Positions 18,578-28,228 are shown, counted from the first letter of the stretch. The stretch: DNA of 64,000 nt from Pseudomonadota bacterium (GCA_021325355.1 JAJPHI010000019.1:124001-188000); one strand, 5' to 3'. Program-made: numbers and translations. Notes: generated from the letters alone by a model not told the origin.

Positions 18578-18925
18578 CTAACGATTCATCTGAAAGACCG
18601 GTCGCACCTCGATAGAGCCATGTTTCGCTCCGGGAACTCGCGCGGCGATACTCAACGCTTCATCGAGGTCCCGCGCCTCGACGATATAATAGCCGCCGAG
18701 CTGTTCCTTGGTCTCGGCAAAAGGACCGTCGGTGACGATGGCCTTGCCGTTGCGCACCTGGACGGTGGTGGCGTTGGCGGTGGTTTCGAGGCGATCGCCC
18801 GCCTTGAATTTGCCGGACTTGACGATATCCTGCGTGAACGCCATGTATTCCTGCATCAGTTGCGCTTCGTCCTCGACGCCGAGGCGAGTCTTTTCGTTGT
18901 GATAGATCAGCAGCATATACTGCAT
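18578..18925 (-). CDS. DGPF-domain (YCII-related) protein, ECF42 partner
   Basis: 115 residues with the signature [16 protein letters not shown], plus [11 protein letters not shown] at the start, typical of YCII-related proteins of the DGPF type. Such genes nearly always lie next to ECF42 sigma factors, and this one ends 37 bases before the ECF gene. Its biochemical role is not established. GGAGG lies 10 bases before the ATG. Confidence 0.9.
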   Translation of the reverse strand: MQYMLLIYHNEKTRLGVEDEAQLMQEYMAFTQDIVKSGKFKAGDRLETTANATTVQVRNGKAIVTDGPFAETKEQLGGYYIVEARDLDEALSIAARVPGAKHGSIEVRPVFQMNR

Positions 18926-19032
18926 CGTTGGTTAACCTCCGATGGTCGGGCGTTGCATCAGTTAGTCGAATCAAGGCCTCCGGGATCGACAGCCGAACGC
19001 GCGAACCGTCGCGTTTTAAGCAGATGCGGCTC

Positions 19033-20439
19033 ATGAGCACGAAAACGCCCGTCAGCGTCATCGGCGCGGGATTGGCCGGCAGCGAAGCCGCCTGGCAGTT
19101 GGCTCTTCGTGGTATCCCGGTGCGGCTTCATGAGATGCGGCCGAAACGGATGACCGAGGCGCACCGCACGGGGCTGTTCGGCGAACTCGTCTGCTCGAAC
19201 TCGCTGCGCAGCGCTTCCTTCGAAACCGCGGTTGGGGTGCTGAAAGAAGAGATGCGACGCCTCGGATCGCTCGTCATCAGGGCGGCCGACGCCACCGCCG
19301 TGCCCGCGGGATCGGCCCTGGCGGTTGACCGCGAGACGTTTGCGACCGCGCTCACGCGGGCGCTCGAGGACTGTGGCAACGTCGAGATTGTTCGGGAAGA
19401 GGCGCTGTCGATTCCCGAGGGTCCGACGATAATCGCGACGGGTCCGCTGACGAGCGCTGCCCTCGCCGAGGCCCTCAATCGGCTGATCGGCTCCAGCAAG
19501 CTTTATTTCTACGATGCGATCGCACCAATCGTTGCGGCGGAGTCGATCGACATGAACGTCGCCTTCAGGGCCTCACGCTATGGCAAGGGTGGCGAAGATT
19601 ATATCAACTGCCCTTTGGACGAAGCTCAGTACGAAGCCTTCGTCGCTGCGGTCCTGGCGGCCGAAAAGGTCGCCCTGCATCCTTTCGAGCGGCCGGTCTA
19701 TTTTGAGGGCTGTATGCCGATCGAGGAGCTGGCGCGGCGCGGTCCGCGCACGCTCGCCTTCGGACCGATGCGGCCGGTGGGCCTGCACGATCCGCGCAGC
19801 GGGCGGCGGCCTTTCGCCGTTGTGCAGTTGCGTCAGGATGACCGCGCCGGGCGTCTGTACAACATGGTCGGTTTCCAGACCAAGATGACCTACCCGGAGC
19901 AGCGCCGAGTGTTGCGGATGATCCCCGGACTTGAACGGGCCGAGTTCGTGCGTCTCGGCTCACTGCATCGCAACACCTTTATCGATTCGCCGCGGCTGCT
20001 GCGCCCAACGCTGCAGTTGCAGGCGCGCGATGACCTGTTTCTGGCGGGCCAGATGATCGGCGTCGAGGGTTATGTCGAGTCGGCCGCGATGGGCCTGCTG
20101 GCCGCGCTGAACGTCGCGCGCCTCATCCACGGCCGACCGCTGATCGTGCCGCCGGTCGAGACGGCGCTCGGTGCGCTCGTCGCGTATATTACAGATCCGG
20201 CACGACGCGACTTCCAGCCGATGAATGCGAATTACGGTCTGATGCCCGAACTGGCCGAGTCGGTGCGTGGCCGCGAGAAAAAACTCGCGATGAGCCGGCG
20301 CGCGCTCGACCGGATGGATGAATGGATCGCGGGCAACTCGCTCGCCGTCGACGACCGCGATCAGCAGTCGGAGGCGGTCAGCGCCGACACGGTCAGATCA
20401 CCCGATCCTCGCGGAGCTTCAGCCGCTCCCCCTCGCTGA
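19033..20439 (+). CDS. trmFO: tRNA (uracil-54-C5)-methyltransferase, folate/FAD dependent
   Basis: Makes ribothymidine at position 54 of tRNA with methylenetetrahydrofolate and FADH2; 468 residues. The FAD-binding motif is [13 protein letters not shown] at the N-terminus. [13 protein letters not shown] and [15 protein letters not shown], with FGPMRPVGL, are family landmarks, and the latter cysteine region takes part in methyl transfer. I chose the ATG at 19033; another lies at 19024. About 30 tail residues are poorly conserved. Its 3' end overlaps the convergent CoA-transferase gene by 47 bases. Confidence 0.93.
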   Translation: MSTKTPVSVIGAGLAGSEAAWQLALRGIPVRLHEMRPKRMTEAHRTGLFGELVCSNSLRSASFETAVGVLKEEMRRLGSLVIRAADATAVPAGSALAVDRETFATALTRALEDCGNVEIVREEALSIPEGPTIIATGPLTSAALAEALNRLIGSSKLYFYDAIAPIVAAESIDMNVAFRASRYGKGGEDYINCPLDEAQYEAFVAAVLAAEKVALHPFERPVYFEGCMPIEELARRGPRTLAFGPMRPVGLHDPRSGRRPFAVVQLRQDDRAGRLYNMVGFQTKMTYPEQRRVLRMIPGLERAEFVRLGSLHRNTFIDSPRLLRPTLQLQARDDLFLAGQMIGVEGYVESAAMGLLAALNVARLIHGRPLIVPPVETALGALVAYITDPARRDFQPMNANYGLMPELAESVRGREKKLAMSRRALDRMDEWIAGNSLAVDDRDQQSEAVSADTVRSPDPRGASAAPPR

Positions 20440-21625
20440 GACCAAGTTCGTCGAGGATCGCGTCAGTGTGCTCACCGAGTTTCGGCGCGCGCGAACGAAT
20501 TCGTAACGGGGTGCGCGAGAGCTTCGCCGCAGGACCGGTCAGCGGGACGGTCCTGCCGTCTTCCTGCTCGACCGGTTGCAGCATATCGCGAACGATGACA
20601 TGGGGGTTCTGCGCGGCCTCGGCATAGGTGCGAACCGCCGCGGCGGGGATTCCAGCGGCGGTCAGCAGACGCTCGACTTCGTGAGCAGCGCGCGGTTTCA
20701 TCCACGCCGCGACGACCGCGTCGGTCGCTTCGCGATGCTCGTGGCGCGACGCCATCGTGGCGAAACGCGGATCATCGGCGAGCTCGGGACGTCCGATCAA
20801 GCGGATGAGCGCGCGCCAATGGGGCTCGAGCAGGACGGCGACGAAAACATGGCCATCGGCGCATTCGAAAGCGTCGACCGGCGCGCTGAACAACGAGCGA
20901 TTCCCCAGGCGTTGCAGCGCGGGATGACGCAAGGCCCCGAGCGTCAGGTAGCCGTCGGACTGAAACAGAATCGAGTCCATCAGGGAAACATCGATATGCT
21001 GCCCTTCGCCGGTCAGGTCACGATGGCGCAAGGCGGCGAGCGCGCTCAGCGCGCCGTGCAGACCGGCAAGATCGTCGCCGAGGTAGGTCGCGCAGCGGAC
21101 CGGGCCGCCGTCAGGCGCGCCGTTGAGCGCCATGAACCCGGCGGCAGCTTCGGCAACCGGATCATATCCCGGGCGATCGTGATCAGGACCGAACTGGCCG
21201 AATCCGCTTATCGAAACATAAACGATATCGGGTTTGACCGCGCGGCAGGCCTCATAGCCGATGCCCCATTTGTCAAAGGTTCCAGGCCGGAAGTTCTGAA
21301 TCACCACATCTGAACGCGCCGCCAGCTTAAGAAAAATGTCGCGGCCAGAGGATGTGCGCAGATCGAGCGTCAGGCTTCGCTTGTTGCGATTGACCGTGGC
21401 GTGAAGGAAGCTCACCCGACTGTCGGGCCCGGTGATAAATGGGGCAACGCGCCGACCGACCTCGCCGTCGGGCGCCTCGACCTTGATCACTTCGGCGCCG
21501 AGGTCGGCGAAGAGGCAGCCGCACATGGGGCCCGCCCAACTGGTCGTCGCTTCGAGCACACGCAGGCCCTGAAGCGGTCCGCTCAGGTCGCCGCGAGCTT
21601 CGCGATAGAAGTCCTCTTTGGTCAT
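20393..21625 (-). CDS. CaiB/BaiF-family acyl-CoA transferase
   Basis: 410-residue family III CoA-transferase, moving CoA between carboxylic acids. The N-terminus [19 protein letters not shown]...[11 protein letters not shown] is standard, followed by [13 protein letters not shown] and the SGFGQFGP loop. The catalytic aspartate is expected in the conserved GDDLAG segment. Substrates cannot be told. A second, distinct copy lies at 45801. It overlaps trmFO tail to tail. Confidence 0.9.
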   Translation of the reverse strand: MTKEDFYREARGDLSGPLQGLRVLEATTSWAGPMCGCLFADLGAEVIKVEAPDGEVGRRVAPFITGPDSRVSFLHATVNRNKRSLTLDLRTSSGRDIFLKLAARSDVVIQNFRPGTFDKWGIGYEACRAVKPDIVYVSISGFGQFGPDHDRPGYDPVAEAAAGFMALNGAPDGGPVRCATYLGDDLAGLHGALSALAALRHRDLTGEGQHIDVSLMDSILFQSDGYLTLGALRHPALQRLGNRSLFSAPVDAFECADGHVFVAVLLEPHWRALIRLIGRPELADDPRFATMASRHEHREATDAVVAAWMKPRAAHEVERLLTAAGIPAAAVRTYAEAAQNPHVIVRDMLQPVEQEDGRTVPLTGPAAKLSRTPLRIRSRAPKLGEHTDAILDELGLSEGERLKLREDRVI

Positions 21626-21661
21626 CGATATCTCCTCACAAGAGAGGGCGGTTGCGGGAAA

Positions 21662-22585
21662 TCATGATCGCTCGTGCGAAGCGCGAGCGGGATGGAGGCG
21701 CGCGCGCCAGTAGCCGAAGAAATTGGCGCATTCCAGTTCATGGTAAACCATCCGTTCGCGATCGCGCCGTGCGGCGGCGAGCCCCATACGGAGCAGATTG
21801 CGCACCAGTTTATCCAGCCCATTGTGCGACCGGCCACCGGCAACCGCGCTGCCCATCCCGAAAGCGAAGGCCTTGCGCCGCAGATAGGCCCGCGTCATCC
21901 GCTCGGGTGGAATGAGATGATAGACGCGGGCTTCGGGCACGAAACCCATCCTGCCACCGCCCCGCATAATCCGCTCAAACAGCTCCGTATCCTCACCCGA
22001 CATGGGATTGCTGCCGACCACGCCCAGATCTTCGCGAAAGCCGCCGAACCGGTTGAAAGCCTCACGCCGGAAGCCGACGTTAGCGCTGAAATAGTTGTGA
22101 ATGGAATCGAGACGGGCGGCGGGCGTGATGCTGAACGCCGACTCATCGTGCACCGCCAACTTGATCGCCACGCTGGGCCCGAGCCATCGCGGCGGCGGAC
22201 AGCCCCAACGCGGCAGCACCGCGCCGCAGGCGACATCGAGCGCCCGCGCCTCGATCGCGGCCACCATCCGCGCCGCCCAGTCGGGCTGTGCGACGGCGTC
22301 ATCATCGATGAACAGGATGAAATCGCCGCGCGCTTCCTGAAAGGCGCGGTTACGCGCGAAGCTCGACCCGGGCCGCCGCTCGAAGACGTAGCGAGTATTG
22401 ATGCCTGCACCGGCGCGGAAGGCCTGAACCACCTGAGCGGTATCATCCGTCGAGGCATTGTCGACGATCAGGCATTCGACGGTGAACGTTTCGGGAACCG
22501 TCTGAGCCTCGATGCTATCGAGGGTCTGACGGAGCAGACGTGAGCGGTTATGGGTCGGAACCGCAATCGTAAGATGGCTGGTCAT
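21662..22585 (-). CDS. family 2 glycosyltransferase
   Basis: 307-residue GT-A glycosyltransferase, probably cytoplasmic or membrane-associated, acting in cell-surface polysaccharide synthesis. The start TIAVPTHNRSRLLRQTLDSI is typical. FIDDDAV carries the metal-binding DxD. SGEDTEL carries the acidic residue of the acceptor side. The C-terminus is basic and amphipathic with no clear membrane segment. No other polysaccharide gene is adjacent. Confidence 0.88.
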   Translation of the reverse strand: MTSHLTIAVPTHNRSRLLRQTLDSIEAQTVPETFTVECLIVDNASTDDTAQVVQAFRAGAGINTRYVFERRPGSSFARNRAFQEARGDFILFIDDDAVAQPDWAARMVAAIEARALDVACGAVLPRWGCPPPRWLGPSVAIKLAVHDESAFSITPAARLDSIHNYFSANVGFRREAFNRFGGFREDLGVVGSNPMSGEDTELFERIMRGGGRMGFVPEARVYHLIPPERMTRAYLRRKAFAFGMGSAVAGGRSHNGLDKLVRNLLRMGLAAARRDRERMVYHELECANFFGYWRARLHPARASHERS

Positions 22586-22606
22586 CCGCTGCCGACGACG
22601 CCGAGG

Positions 22607-23764
22607 CTACGGACGGTGTCCGTCGTGACTGGAGGCGTTGGGAACACCCGCCGGACGGACGGCCGCGTGCGGCTTCGACACGGTGGCCGTATTCACGCGC
22701 GGGACGGGAATCCACGAAGGAGTGGACGCCGCCGCGCCAATCGCCACATAGGGAGCGGCGGTCTGCTGAATCTCCGGTGGAGCAAGGGTGACGAAGCCGA
22801 AGTCTCGTGACTCGCCCGGCAGCAACGGCACGATCGGCCGCTCGAAATCGGTGAACTCAAGCGGCATCACCACCACCGGATGCTCCTCGGTGTAGACCGC
22901 CTTCAAGGTCTTGCCGCGACCAGTGTACCAGGTGACAGTAATCGCGACGGCGTCGATCGGACGGCCGCTGTTGTTGCGCAGCGTACCGAAGATGCCCGGG
23001 CTCCGTTCGTCAGACATCTTCATTGCAACTCCCGAAAGGTTCAGTCCGCGGCTCAGGCTCGCGAGATCCTTCTGCATCTCTGCCAGTTGCTCAAGCTGCC
23101 GCAGTTCGCGGCTGTATTGATCGGCGAGGCCCCGGCTTCCGGTCGCCGCCTGCCCTTCGAGCGCCGCCGTCATCTGTCGCCATACAGCTACCGCTTTATC
23201 GTAATGCGGTTCCAGATAGTACTTGCGCAAGGCGTCGTGATGCTGCTCGACGACCGCGTCACGCTGGTCGAAGCCCGCTGCGATACGCCAGTGATGATGC
23301 TCGCGCACGAGGAAAATCGGATCGTCATAGATGCGCTTGGGGAAGTTGCCGAGATCGAGCGAGCGTAAGACGCGCGCCGGATCGGCCTGGCCCGACGGAT
23401 TGGCGGCATCCAGGGTGCGTTCCCAGAGAATCAAATCGGGCGCGGTGATTCGGACCGGGACCTCGGCCGTCAGACCATCGGCGCTGCGCTGTTCCGGTCC
23501 CAACTCATAATGCGTGTGATGAAGCACCTGCCGAAACCAGGCCGGCGTGACCTCGGGAGCGAGGGGTATCTCGGTGAGAAATTCGGCATACGTGCGTTCT
23601 TTCCGATCCTGATCGGACAGAAACGCATAGCACGAGGCGTAATCATAAGCCTGAAGGCTTTCGAGATAGCGCTCGGCGATACCGTGCGGGGCGCGCCGCG
23701 CGCATCCCGCGATCACCAGACCGCAGCCGAGGAGCAGCGCCAGGGAACGATGCAGGATCTTCAT
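22607..23764 (-). CDS. putative lipoprotein with FxLYD-like domain
   Basis: 385 residues with a signal peptide ending in lipobox VIAGC (Cys21). The N-terminal 150 residues look like an NTF2/Cif-type sheet (ERYLESLQAYDYASCYAFLS). A helical, possibly coiled segment follows (about 190-240). Residues about 250-340 resemble an FxLYD immunoglobulin-like domain: GTLRNNSGRPIDAVAITVTWY and LLPGESRDFGF. The function is unknown. It overlaps the VOC gene upstream by ATGA, so the two are coupled. Confidence 0.7.
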   Translation of the reverse strand: MKILHRSLALLLGCGLVIAGCARRAPHGIAERYLESLQAYDYASCYAFLSDQDRKERTYAEFLTEIPLAPEVTPAWFRQVLHHTHYELGPEQRSADGLTAEVPVRITAPDLILWERTLDAANPSGQADPARVLRSLDLGNFPKRIYDDPIFLVREHHHWRIAAGFDQRDAVVEQHHDALRKYYLEPHYDKAVAVWRQMTAALEGQAATGSRGLADQYSRELRQLEQLAEMQKDLASLSRGLNLSGVAMKMSDERSPGIFGTLRNNSGRPIDAVAITVTWYTGRGKTLKAVYTEEHPVVVMPLEFTDFERPIVPLLPGESRDFGFVTLAPPEIQQTAAPYVAIGAAASTPSWIPVPRVNTATVSKPHAAVRPAGVPNASSHDGHRP

Positions 23765-24168
23765 CCACAGCCCGCCCCGTTTGGCATTTGCTTGAGTTCG
23801 ATGACGTTGCCTTCCGGATCGTTGATATAGATCGAGAGACCGGTGCCGCGGGCTCCATAGCGCGCTACGGGCTGCGACGCGACCGGGATATGGCGTTCCT
23901 CGAGGTAAGCGATCGCCGCATCCCAGGCGGACACGGTGATCCCGAGGCAGAAATGATCGACGTTGAGTGAATCGTGGTCAGACCCCCGGCGACCCGGCAC
24001 CAGATCGATCATGCTCGCGCCCGCCCGCAACTGAATCAGTCCCAGACCCTCGACGCGGCGCTCTTCGCGAAGGCCGAGCACGCGAGTGTAAAAATCGAGC
24101 ATCGCACTCTGGTCAAGGCAGCGCACAACTACATGATCGAGTTCGGCAATCTGAAAGGGCCGTTCCAT
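23761..24168 (-). CDS. VOC-superfamily (glyoxalase/dioxygenase fold) protein
   Basis: 135 residues from the ATG at 24168. LDHVVVRCLDQSAMLDFYTRVLGL opens the first beta-alpha-beta-beta-beta module. VDHFCLGI and GLSIYINDPEGNVIELKQ complete the second. Candidate metal ligands are the His of LDHVV, the His of VDHFC and the Glu of NVIEL. It resembles the virulence-type VOC family; the substrate is unknown. The frame is open further upstream, but that would run into the end of the next gene. Confidence 0.85.
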   Translation of the reverse strand: MERPFQIAELDHVVVRCLDQSAMLDFYTRVLGLREERRVEGLGLIQLRAGASMIDLVPGRRGSDHDSLNVDHFCLGITVSAWDAAIAYLEERHIPVASQPVARYGARGTGLSIYINDPEGNVIELKQMPNGAGCG

Positions 24169-24182
24169 GAGAACTGGAAAAA

Positions 24183-25217
24183 TCAGCGTTCCACGGCACG
24201 ATGTTCGGTGTTCCAGTCGAGCATCCCGCCCTTGAGGTTGCAAACGCGCTCGAAGCCGAGGCCGGTCAAAATCGCCGCGGCGGTCGTGCTGCGCACGCCG
24301 ACACGGCAGACCGCGACGATATCGCGATTCTTGTAGCTCTCGATCTCGTGAACGCGTTCCGAGAGCTCACGCAACGGGATACAGACGGCGCCGGGGATAT
24401 GACCGAGCTCGCCGCGAAACTCTTCCGGTTCCCGCACGTCTACCAGTAGCGGAGGCTCCGGACCGGCGAGCGCCGCGCTCAGCTCGGCGCCGTCGATTTG
24501 GCGCACGGCATTCAGTTGCGCGAGCGGCGGAAACTGCAGCGAGGCTGCTTCGATCTCGCTCTGATTGGGCTGCAGGACCTCCTGGATGCTGTCGGGCAGC
24601 GGCAGCCCCAGATGATTCATCAGGTCGACGTACTGCTCGCGGGTCCGTCCCGCGATACGCGGGTTGCTGCGCCGCTCGTCGCCGATGGTCGATTGCGTAT
24701 GGCCGCGATAATCATGCGCGGGAAACATCAAGGTCGCGTCCGGCAGCGTTAGAAGCTTGTGGGTAATTGAATCGAAACTCTGGCCGGGGTCGCCGCCTGG
24801 AAAGTCGCATCGCCCGGTGCCGTGAATCAGCAGCACATCCCCGGTAAATACCCGATCAGCGGCGAGCAGGCTGATCGAATCCGGCGTATGACCGGGCGTA
24901 TAAAGCACGCGCAGCTCCAAATTGCCGACCCGCAGGCGATCGCCTTCCTCGACATGGCGCGTGACACGCGGACTCGGCGACCGCTGATGCATCACCACGG
25001 CGGCGCCGGTCAGATCGGCCAACTCCGCGACGCCGGTGCGATGGTCGGCGTGGGTGTGCGTATCGATCGCGAGCGCGAGCTTCGCCCCATAGTAGGCCAG
25101 CAGGGCGAGATAGCGATCGACGTGGTCGCGCAGGGGGTCGATGAACGCCGCCTGATGGGTCTCGTCACAGATCAGCAAATAGCTCTTACATTTCGCGTGA
25201 TTGGCTTCAAGAAACAT
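24183..25217 (-). CDS. persulfide dioxygenase-rhodanese fusion
   Basis: 344 residues, two domains. Residues 1-230 form an ETHE1-like metallo-beta-lactamase fold with HTHADH (His54, His56, Asp58, His59), His110 in TPGHTPDS, Asp127 and His168. Such proteins oxidise glutathione persulfide to sulfite at a mononuclear iron. Residues 245-340 form a rhodanese domain with Cys304 in VCRVGVRS. This order matches known persulfide dioxygenase-rhodanese fusions, in which sulfite can be joined to a persulfide to form thiosulfate. It would protect against excess sulfide. Confidence 0.88.
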   Translation of the reverse strand: MFLEANHAKCKSYLLICDETHQAAFIDPLRDHVDRYLALLAYYGAKLALAIDTHTHADHRTGVAELADLTGAAVVMHQRSPSPRVTRHVEEGDRLRVGNLELRVLYTPGHTPDSISLLAADRVFTGDVLLIHGTGRCDFPGGDPGQSFDSITHKLLTLPDATLMFPAHDYRGHTQSTIGDERRSNPRIAGRTREQYVDLMNHLGLPLPDSIQEVLQPNQSEIEAASLQFPPLAQLNAVRQIDGAELSAALAGPEPPLLVDVREPEEFRGELGHIPGAVCIPLRELSERVHEIESYKNRDIVAVCRVGVRSTTAAAILTGLGFERVCNLKGGMLDWNTEHRAVER

Positions 25218-25267
25218 AAGCTCTTGTGACGGCTGCCGAAGGCCCGCAGCGCATCGCTGATTTGAGG

Positions 25268-26494
25268 CTACGCTTCGCCGACCTGATCGTCAAAGCGGTG
25301 TGCGCCGGCCGACGGCGGGAAGGAGAATCGCCTGATTTCTCTCCTGGCGACGGCATCAGCCACCATCCCCTCGACGTCGAGCATCGCTTCGGCGGCGCGC
25401 ACCTGATCAAGTTGTGCGTGCGTTTCCGGATGGCGCGGGACAAAGAGCGAGCAGCAGTCCTGGTCGGGCATGATCGAAGTCTCAAACGTGCCGAGACGCC
25501 GCGCCATCTCGATGATCTCGTTCTTGTCCATCCCGATAAGCGGCCGCAGCACCGGCAAAGCGGCGACCTCCGCGATGACCGTCATGTTGTCCAGCGTCTG
25601 CGAGGCGACCTGGCCCAGGCTCTCGCCGGTGATCAGCGCGCGGGCCCCGTCGTGGAGCGCCACGGCGGCGGCGATCCGCAGCATGAAACGCCGATAGAGC
25701 ACCACACGCAAAGGGGTGGGGGCGCGCGCAACGATCGCGCGCTGCGTCTCGGCAAACGGGATCAGCGTCAAGTTCACCTGTGCCTGGAAACGCGTAAGAT
25801 GTTCCGCGAGCTCCTCGGCCTTTTCGCGGCTCGCGGCCGAGACCAACGGATAGCTGTGAAAATGGATGAAATCGAGCCAGAGCCCGCGCCGCATCATCCG
25901 CCACGCCGCGACCGGCGAGTCGATCCCGCCGGAAAGCAACACCAGGCCGCGCCCCGATACGCCGACCGGCAAGCCGCCCGCTCCGGAGAGTTTTCCCGCC
26001 GCGACATAAGCGCCGTCGGGCATAATCTCGATCGTGACCTCGAGGTCGGGCCGCTCAAGGTCGACTCGTAACGGATAGGCCTGCACGATTGCGGCGCCCA
26101 CCAGCCGCTCGATCGCCATCGAGTCAAGCGCAAAGCGCTTTTCCGTGCGGCGCGCTGAAACGCGAAAGGTCGTGTGCTGCGCGCGCGCTTCAGCGACCGT
26201 CACCATCGCCGCCGCGACGATGTCCGCAATCGCCAGCGGCGTCCGGCGACTAATCGAGAAATTCTGCAAACCAAAAACACGCTCCGCACGTTCCCGGATG
26301 CGCGCGACCGCATTCGCATCGGTGATTTCGACCACCAGTCGCCGCCCTTCGGCACGCATCGCCCCCAGTGGCAGATCGGCGCAGAGCATGCGCAGGTTCT
26401 CTTTGAGGGCCTCGACGAAACGCCAGCGATTACGACCCTTCAGTCCGATTTCGTGATACCGGCCAATCAGGAACAGCTTGTCGCCGCCGCTCAT
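25268..26494 (-). CDS. thiI: tRNA 4-thiouridine synthase
   Basis: Activates tRNA U8 with ATP and inserts sulfur; 408 residues. It has a ferredoxin-like N-terminus (FLIGRYHEIGLKGRNR), a THUMP domain to about 165, and a PP-loop ATPase with LLSGGIDSPVA and ITGESLGQVASQTL. MPDQDCCSLFVP holds conserved cysteines. It ends without the C-terminal rhodanese domain of E. coli ThiI, so the sulfur must come from another carrier. It is followed on the same strand by the persulfide dioxygenase fusion, a rhodanese source. Confidence 0.92.
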   Translation of the reverse strand: MSGGDKLFLIGRYHEIGLKGRNRWRFVEALKENLRMLCADLPLGAMRAEGRRLVVEITDANAVARIRERAERVFGLQNFSISRRTPLAIADIVAAAMVTVAEARAQHTTFRVSARRTEKRFALDSMAIERLVGAAIVQAYPLRVDLERPDLEVTIEIMPDGAYVAAGKLSGAGGLPVGVSGRGLVLLSGGIDSPVAAWRMMRRGLWLDFIHFHSYPLVSAASREKAEELAEHLTRFQAQVNLTLIPFAETQRAIVARAPTPLRVVLYRRFMLRIAAAVALHDGARALITGESLGQVASQTLDNMTVIAEVAALPVLRPLIGMDKNEIIEMARRLGTFETSIMPDQDCCSLFVPRHPETHAQLDQVRAAEAMLDVEGMVADAVARREIRRFSFPPSAGAHRFDDQVGEA

Positions 26495-26505
26495 CCGTCC
26501 ACCCT

Positions 26506-26889
26506 TCAGCGGTTGTAGATTTCGAGCCAGGCGCGGCGATCACGCACGATCGGGCGTTTGCTCGACAGCAGCGCGTAGGCTTCGTCAAGACTCAAGCCGC
26601 GACGCTGATTGAGGAACCATGCTACCACTAGAGGGGCGCGCTCGCTGCCTTCCTCGCAATGCACCAGGACCCGCTGGCCCAGCGCCAAGGCGTGATCGAT
26701 CAGCGCGGCCGTGCTCTCCAGAGAGGCGCGACCGTTGGCCAGAAACGGCAACTGAATCGAGCGCCTGGGTTCGCAGGCCGGCACGTCGGCGAGCACGCTG
26801 ATAATGATGCCGTCGAAACGCGTGGCGTCCTGCAGATCGCCGACAAAGAGATTCGGAATTATTTCGCTGGCGCCCCAGGGCAAGATCAA
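26506..26889 (-). CDS. dual-specificity phosphatase-like protein
   Basis: 127 residues. The cysteine phosphatase loop HCEEGSERAP fits HCx5R, and an Asp-containing segment precedes it (LADVPAC). It could act on phosphoproteins or another phosphoester. No ATG is in frame. I chose TTG at 26889 because GGAGGA lies 6-7 bases before it and the protein then starts just before the conserved ASEIIPNLFVGD. A longer frame from TTG at 26976 is possible. It lies 11 bases upstream of thiI and may be cotranscribed. Confidence 0.7.
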   Translation of the reverse strand: MILPWGASEIIPNLFVGDLQDATRFDGIIISVLADVPACEPRRSIQLPFLANGRASLESTAALIDHALALGQRVLVHCEEGSERAPLVVAWFLNQRRGLSLDEAYALLSSKRPIVRDRRAWLEIYNR

Positions 26890-27239
26890 TTGCCGTCCTC
26901 CGCAAAGATCGCTGCGTGAAGTTCGTGCATCAGTGGTTTCGCATTCATGAGCGGGATGATAGCGTCTACGGCCCAAGCTCGGCAGATACCTAGCATGAGG
27001 AACGCAACGCTTCCCACCGGGGCGCAGTTAGTCCAGACAGGCGCTTTTCAGCGACCTGTTGATGCGCGACAGTTTTCTGTTAACTGCCAGTTATCATCGC
27101 TAGCATTTTGACTGGCGTTTGTGCATAATCGTTCTTGTTTAGGCTTGACCGGCCAGCTATTGTCGAGCTGGTAGGCAAATGTTACTTTTAGCAGTATCCG
27201 CTTGCGGAGGAGCGGGCGGAAGCATACGGGGAGTTGGCG
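26890..27239. other. intergenic region with AT-rich core and inverted repeats
   Basis: About 350 bases between the divergent phosphatase and HTH genes. 27060-27190 is AT-rich for this genome. AACTGCCAGTT (27082-27092) is a short palindrome. GCCAGT (27086-27091) also pairs with ACTGGC (27111-27116), and CCAGCT (27153-27158) pairs with AGCTGG (27166-27171). CATAAT (27124-27129) could be a -10 element, but no matching -35 is obvious. Probably regulatory; no tRNA is seen. Confidence 0.4.
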
Positions 27240-27455
27240 ATGGCACATGTGATGACGCTCGAGGAAGTGGCCAGCTATCTGCGGGTTCATCCTTCCACGA
27301 TCTATCGCTTGCTGAAGAAGCGGCAACTGCCCGCCTTCAAGGTCGGCAGTGACTGGCGCTTCAACCAGGAGTCGATCGATCAGTGGCGGACGAACGCCGA
27401 AGGTCTGCAGCGGCCGGATTCCTGGGCCTCGGGCAACAAGACCCCGAGCGTCTGA
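27240..27455 (+). CDS. small helix-turn-helix (excisionase-type) DNA-binding protein
   Basis: 71 residues, MerR/excisionase-like winged helix: MTLEEVASYLRVHPSTIYRLLKKRQLPAFKVGSDWRF, then a short basic/polar tail. Such proteins bind DNA without an effector domain. No integrase, phage gene or restriction system is near, so it is probably a chromosomal regulator, not a recombination factor. The ATG at 27240 is preceded by GGGGAG; an in-frame TTG lies two codons upstream. Confidence 0.85.
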   Translation: MAHVMTLEEVASYLRVHPSTIYRLLKKRQLPAFKVGSDWRFNQESIDQWRTNAEGLQRPDSWASGNKTPSV

Positions 27456-27617
27456 GCGACACGCGAGCCTCCAGTTAGAAAGCGCGGCCCTGTAAGCTCA
27501 AATCGCTGACGCATCGGCGGCGGTGCGATCGTCCGCCGATCTGCCGCCGCCAGCGATAATCCGGCCTCTTGCGTTGTTCAGGCATCGTTGTTTGGATTGC
27601 GGTGAGGAACGCGGGCC

Positions 27618-28169
27618 ATGATTTTGAAAGTAGCGCGCCTGGGCCATCCCGTGATTCGAACCGCGGCGCAGCCGGTAGCGCCTGAGGTGATCACCACGCC
27701 GGGCTTTCAGCGCCTGCTGGACGATATGGTCGAGACGATGCATGAGTACAGCGGCGTCGGGCTCGCGGGACCGCAGGTTCATGTCGGCTTGCAGGTGGCG
27801 GTGCTCGAAGTTGAGAACCATCCGCGGTACCCGGAGATGCCGCGCGTGCCGCTGACCTATCTGATCAATCCCTCGATCACTGTCCTTGACTCCAGCACTG
27901 TCCCGGAATGGGAAGGATGTCTGAGCATCCCGGAGATGCGCGGACTGGTGCCGCGTTTTCGTCAGATACGGGTCAACGCGCTGGGGCGCCAGGGAGAGGC
28001 GCTGGACTTCGTCGCGAGCGACTTCCATGCGCGCGTGATCCAGCACGAGACCGATCATCTGCGCGGCGAGGTGTACCTCGATCGCATGCCTGACATGCGC
28101 TCGCTAAGCCATCTCCTCGAATGGCAGCGCTACGTCCTGGCGCCGGCCGTTGCCGGCAAACAATCCTAG
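27618..28169 (+). CDS. def: peptide deformylase
   Basis: Removes the formyl group from new proteins; 183 residues, metal-dependent. Three family motifs are visible: GVGLAGPQ (46-53), EGCLSIP with ligand Cys101, and QHETDHL with His143, Glu144 and His147. Motif 1 has Gly for the usual second Ala (GxGLAAxQ). The segment between motifs 1 and 2 (EVENHPRYPEMPRVP) is longer than in E. coli. No methionyl-tRNA formyltransferase gene is next to it, unlike the common def-fmt pair. Confidence 0.93.
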   Translation: MILKVARLGHPVIRTAAQPVAPEVITTPGFQRLLDDMVETMHEYSGVGLAGPQVHVGLQVAVLEVENHPRYPEMPRVPLTYLINPSITVLDSSTVPEWEGCLSIPEMRGLVPRFRQIRVNALGRQGEALDFVASDFHARVIQHETDHLRGEVYLDRMPDMRSLSHLLEWQRYVLAPAVAGKQS

Positions 28170-28228
28170 CCGCGCCGCCGCGCCCATGCCTGCCCGGCCG
28201 AACGCGCCGGGGTTGCCGCACCTAGACC

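Noticed and set aside
27145-27173. TTGACC with a -10 around CTGGTA as promoter of the small HTH gene
   Set aside because: The -10 is too far from consensus at the 17-base spacing; only the general AT-rich region is reported.
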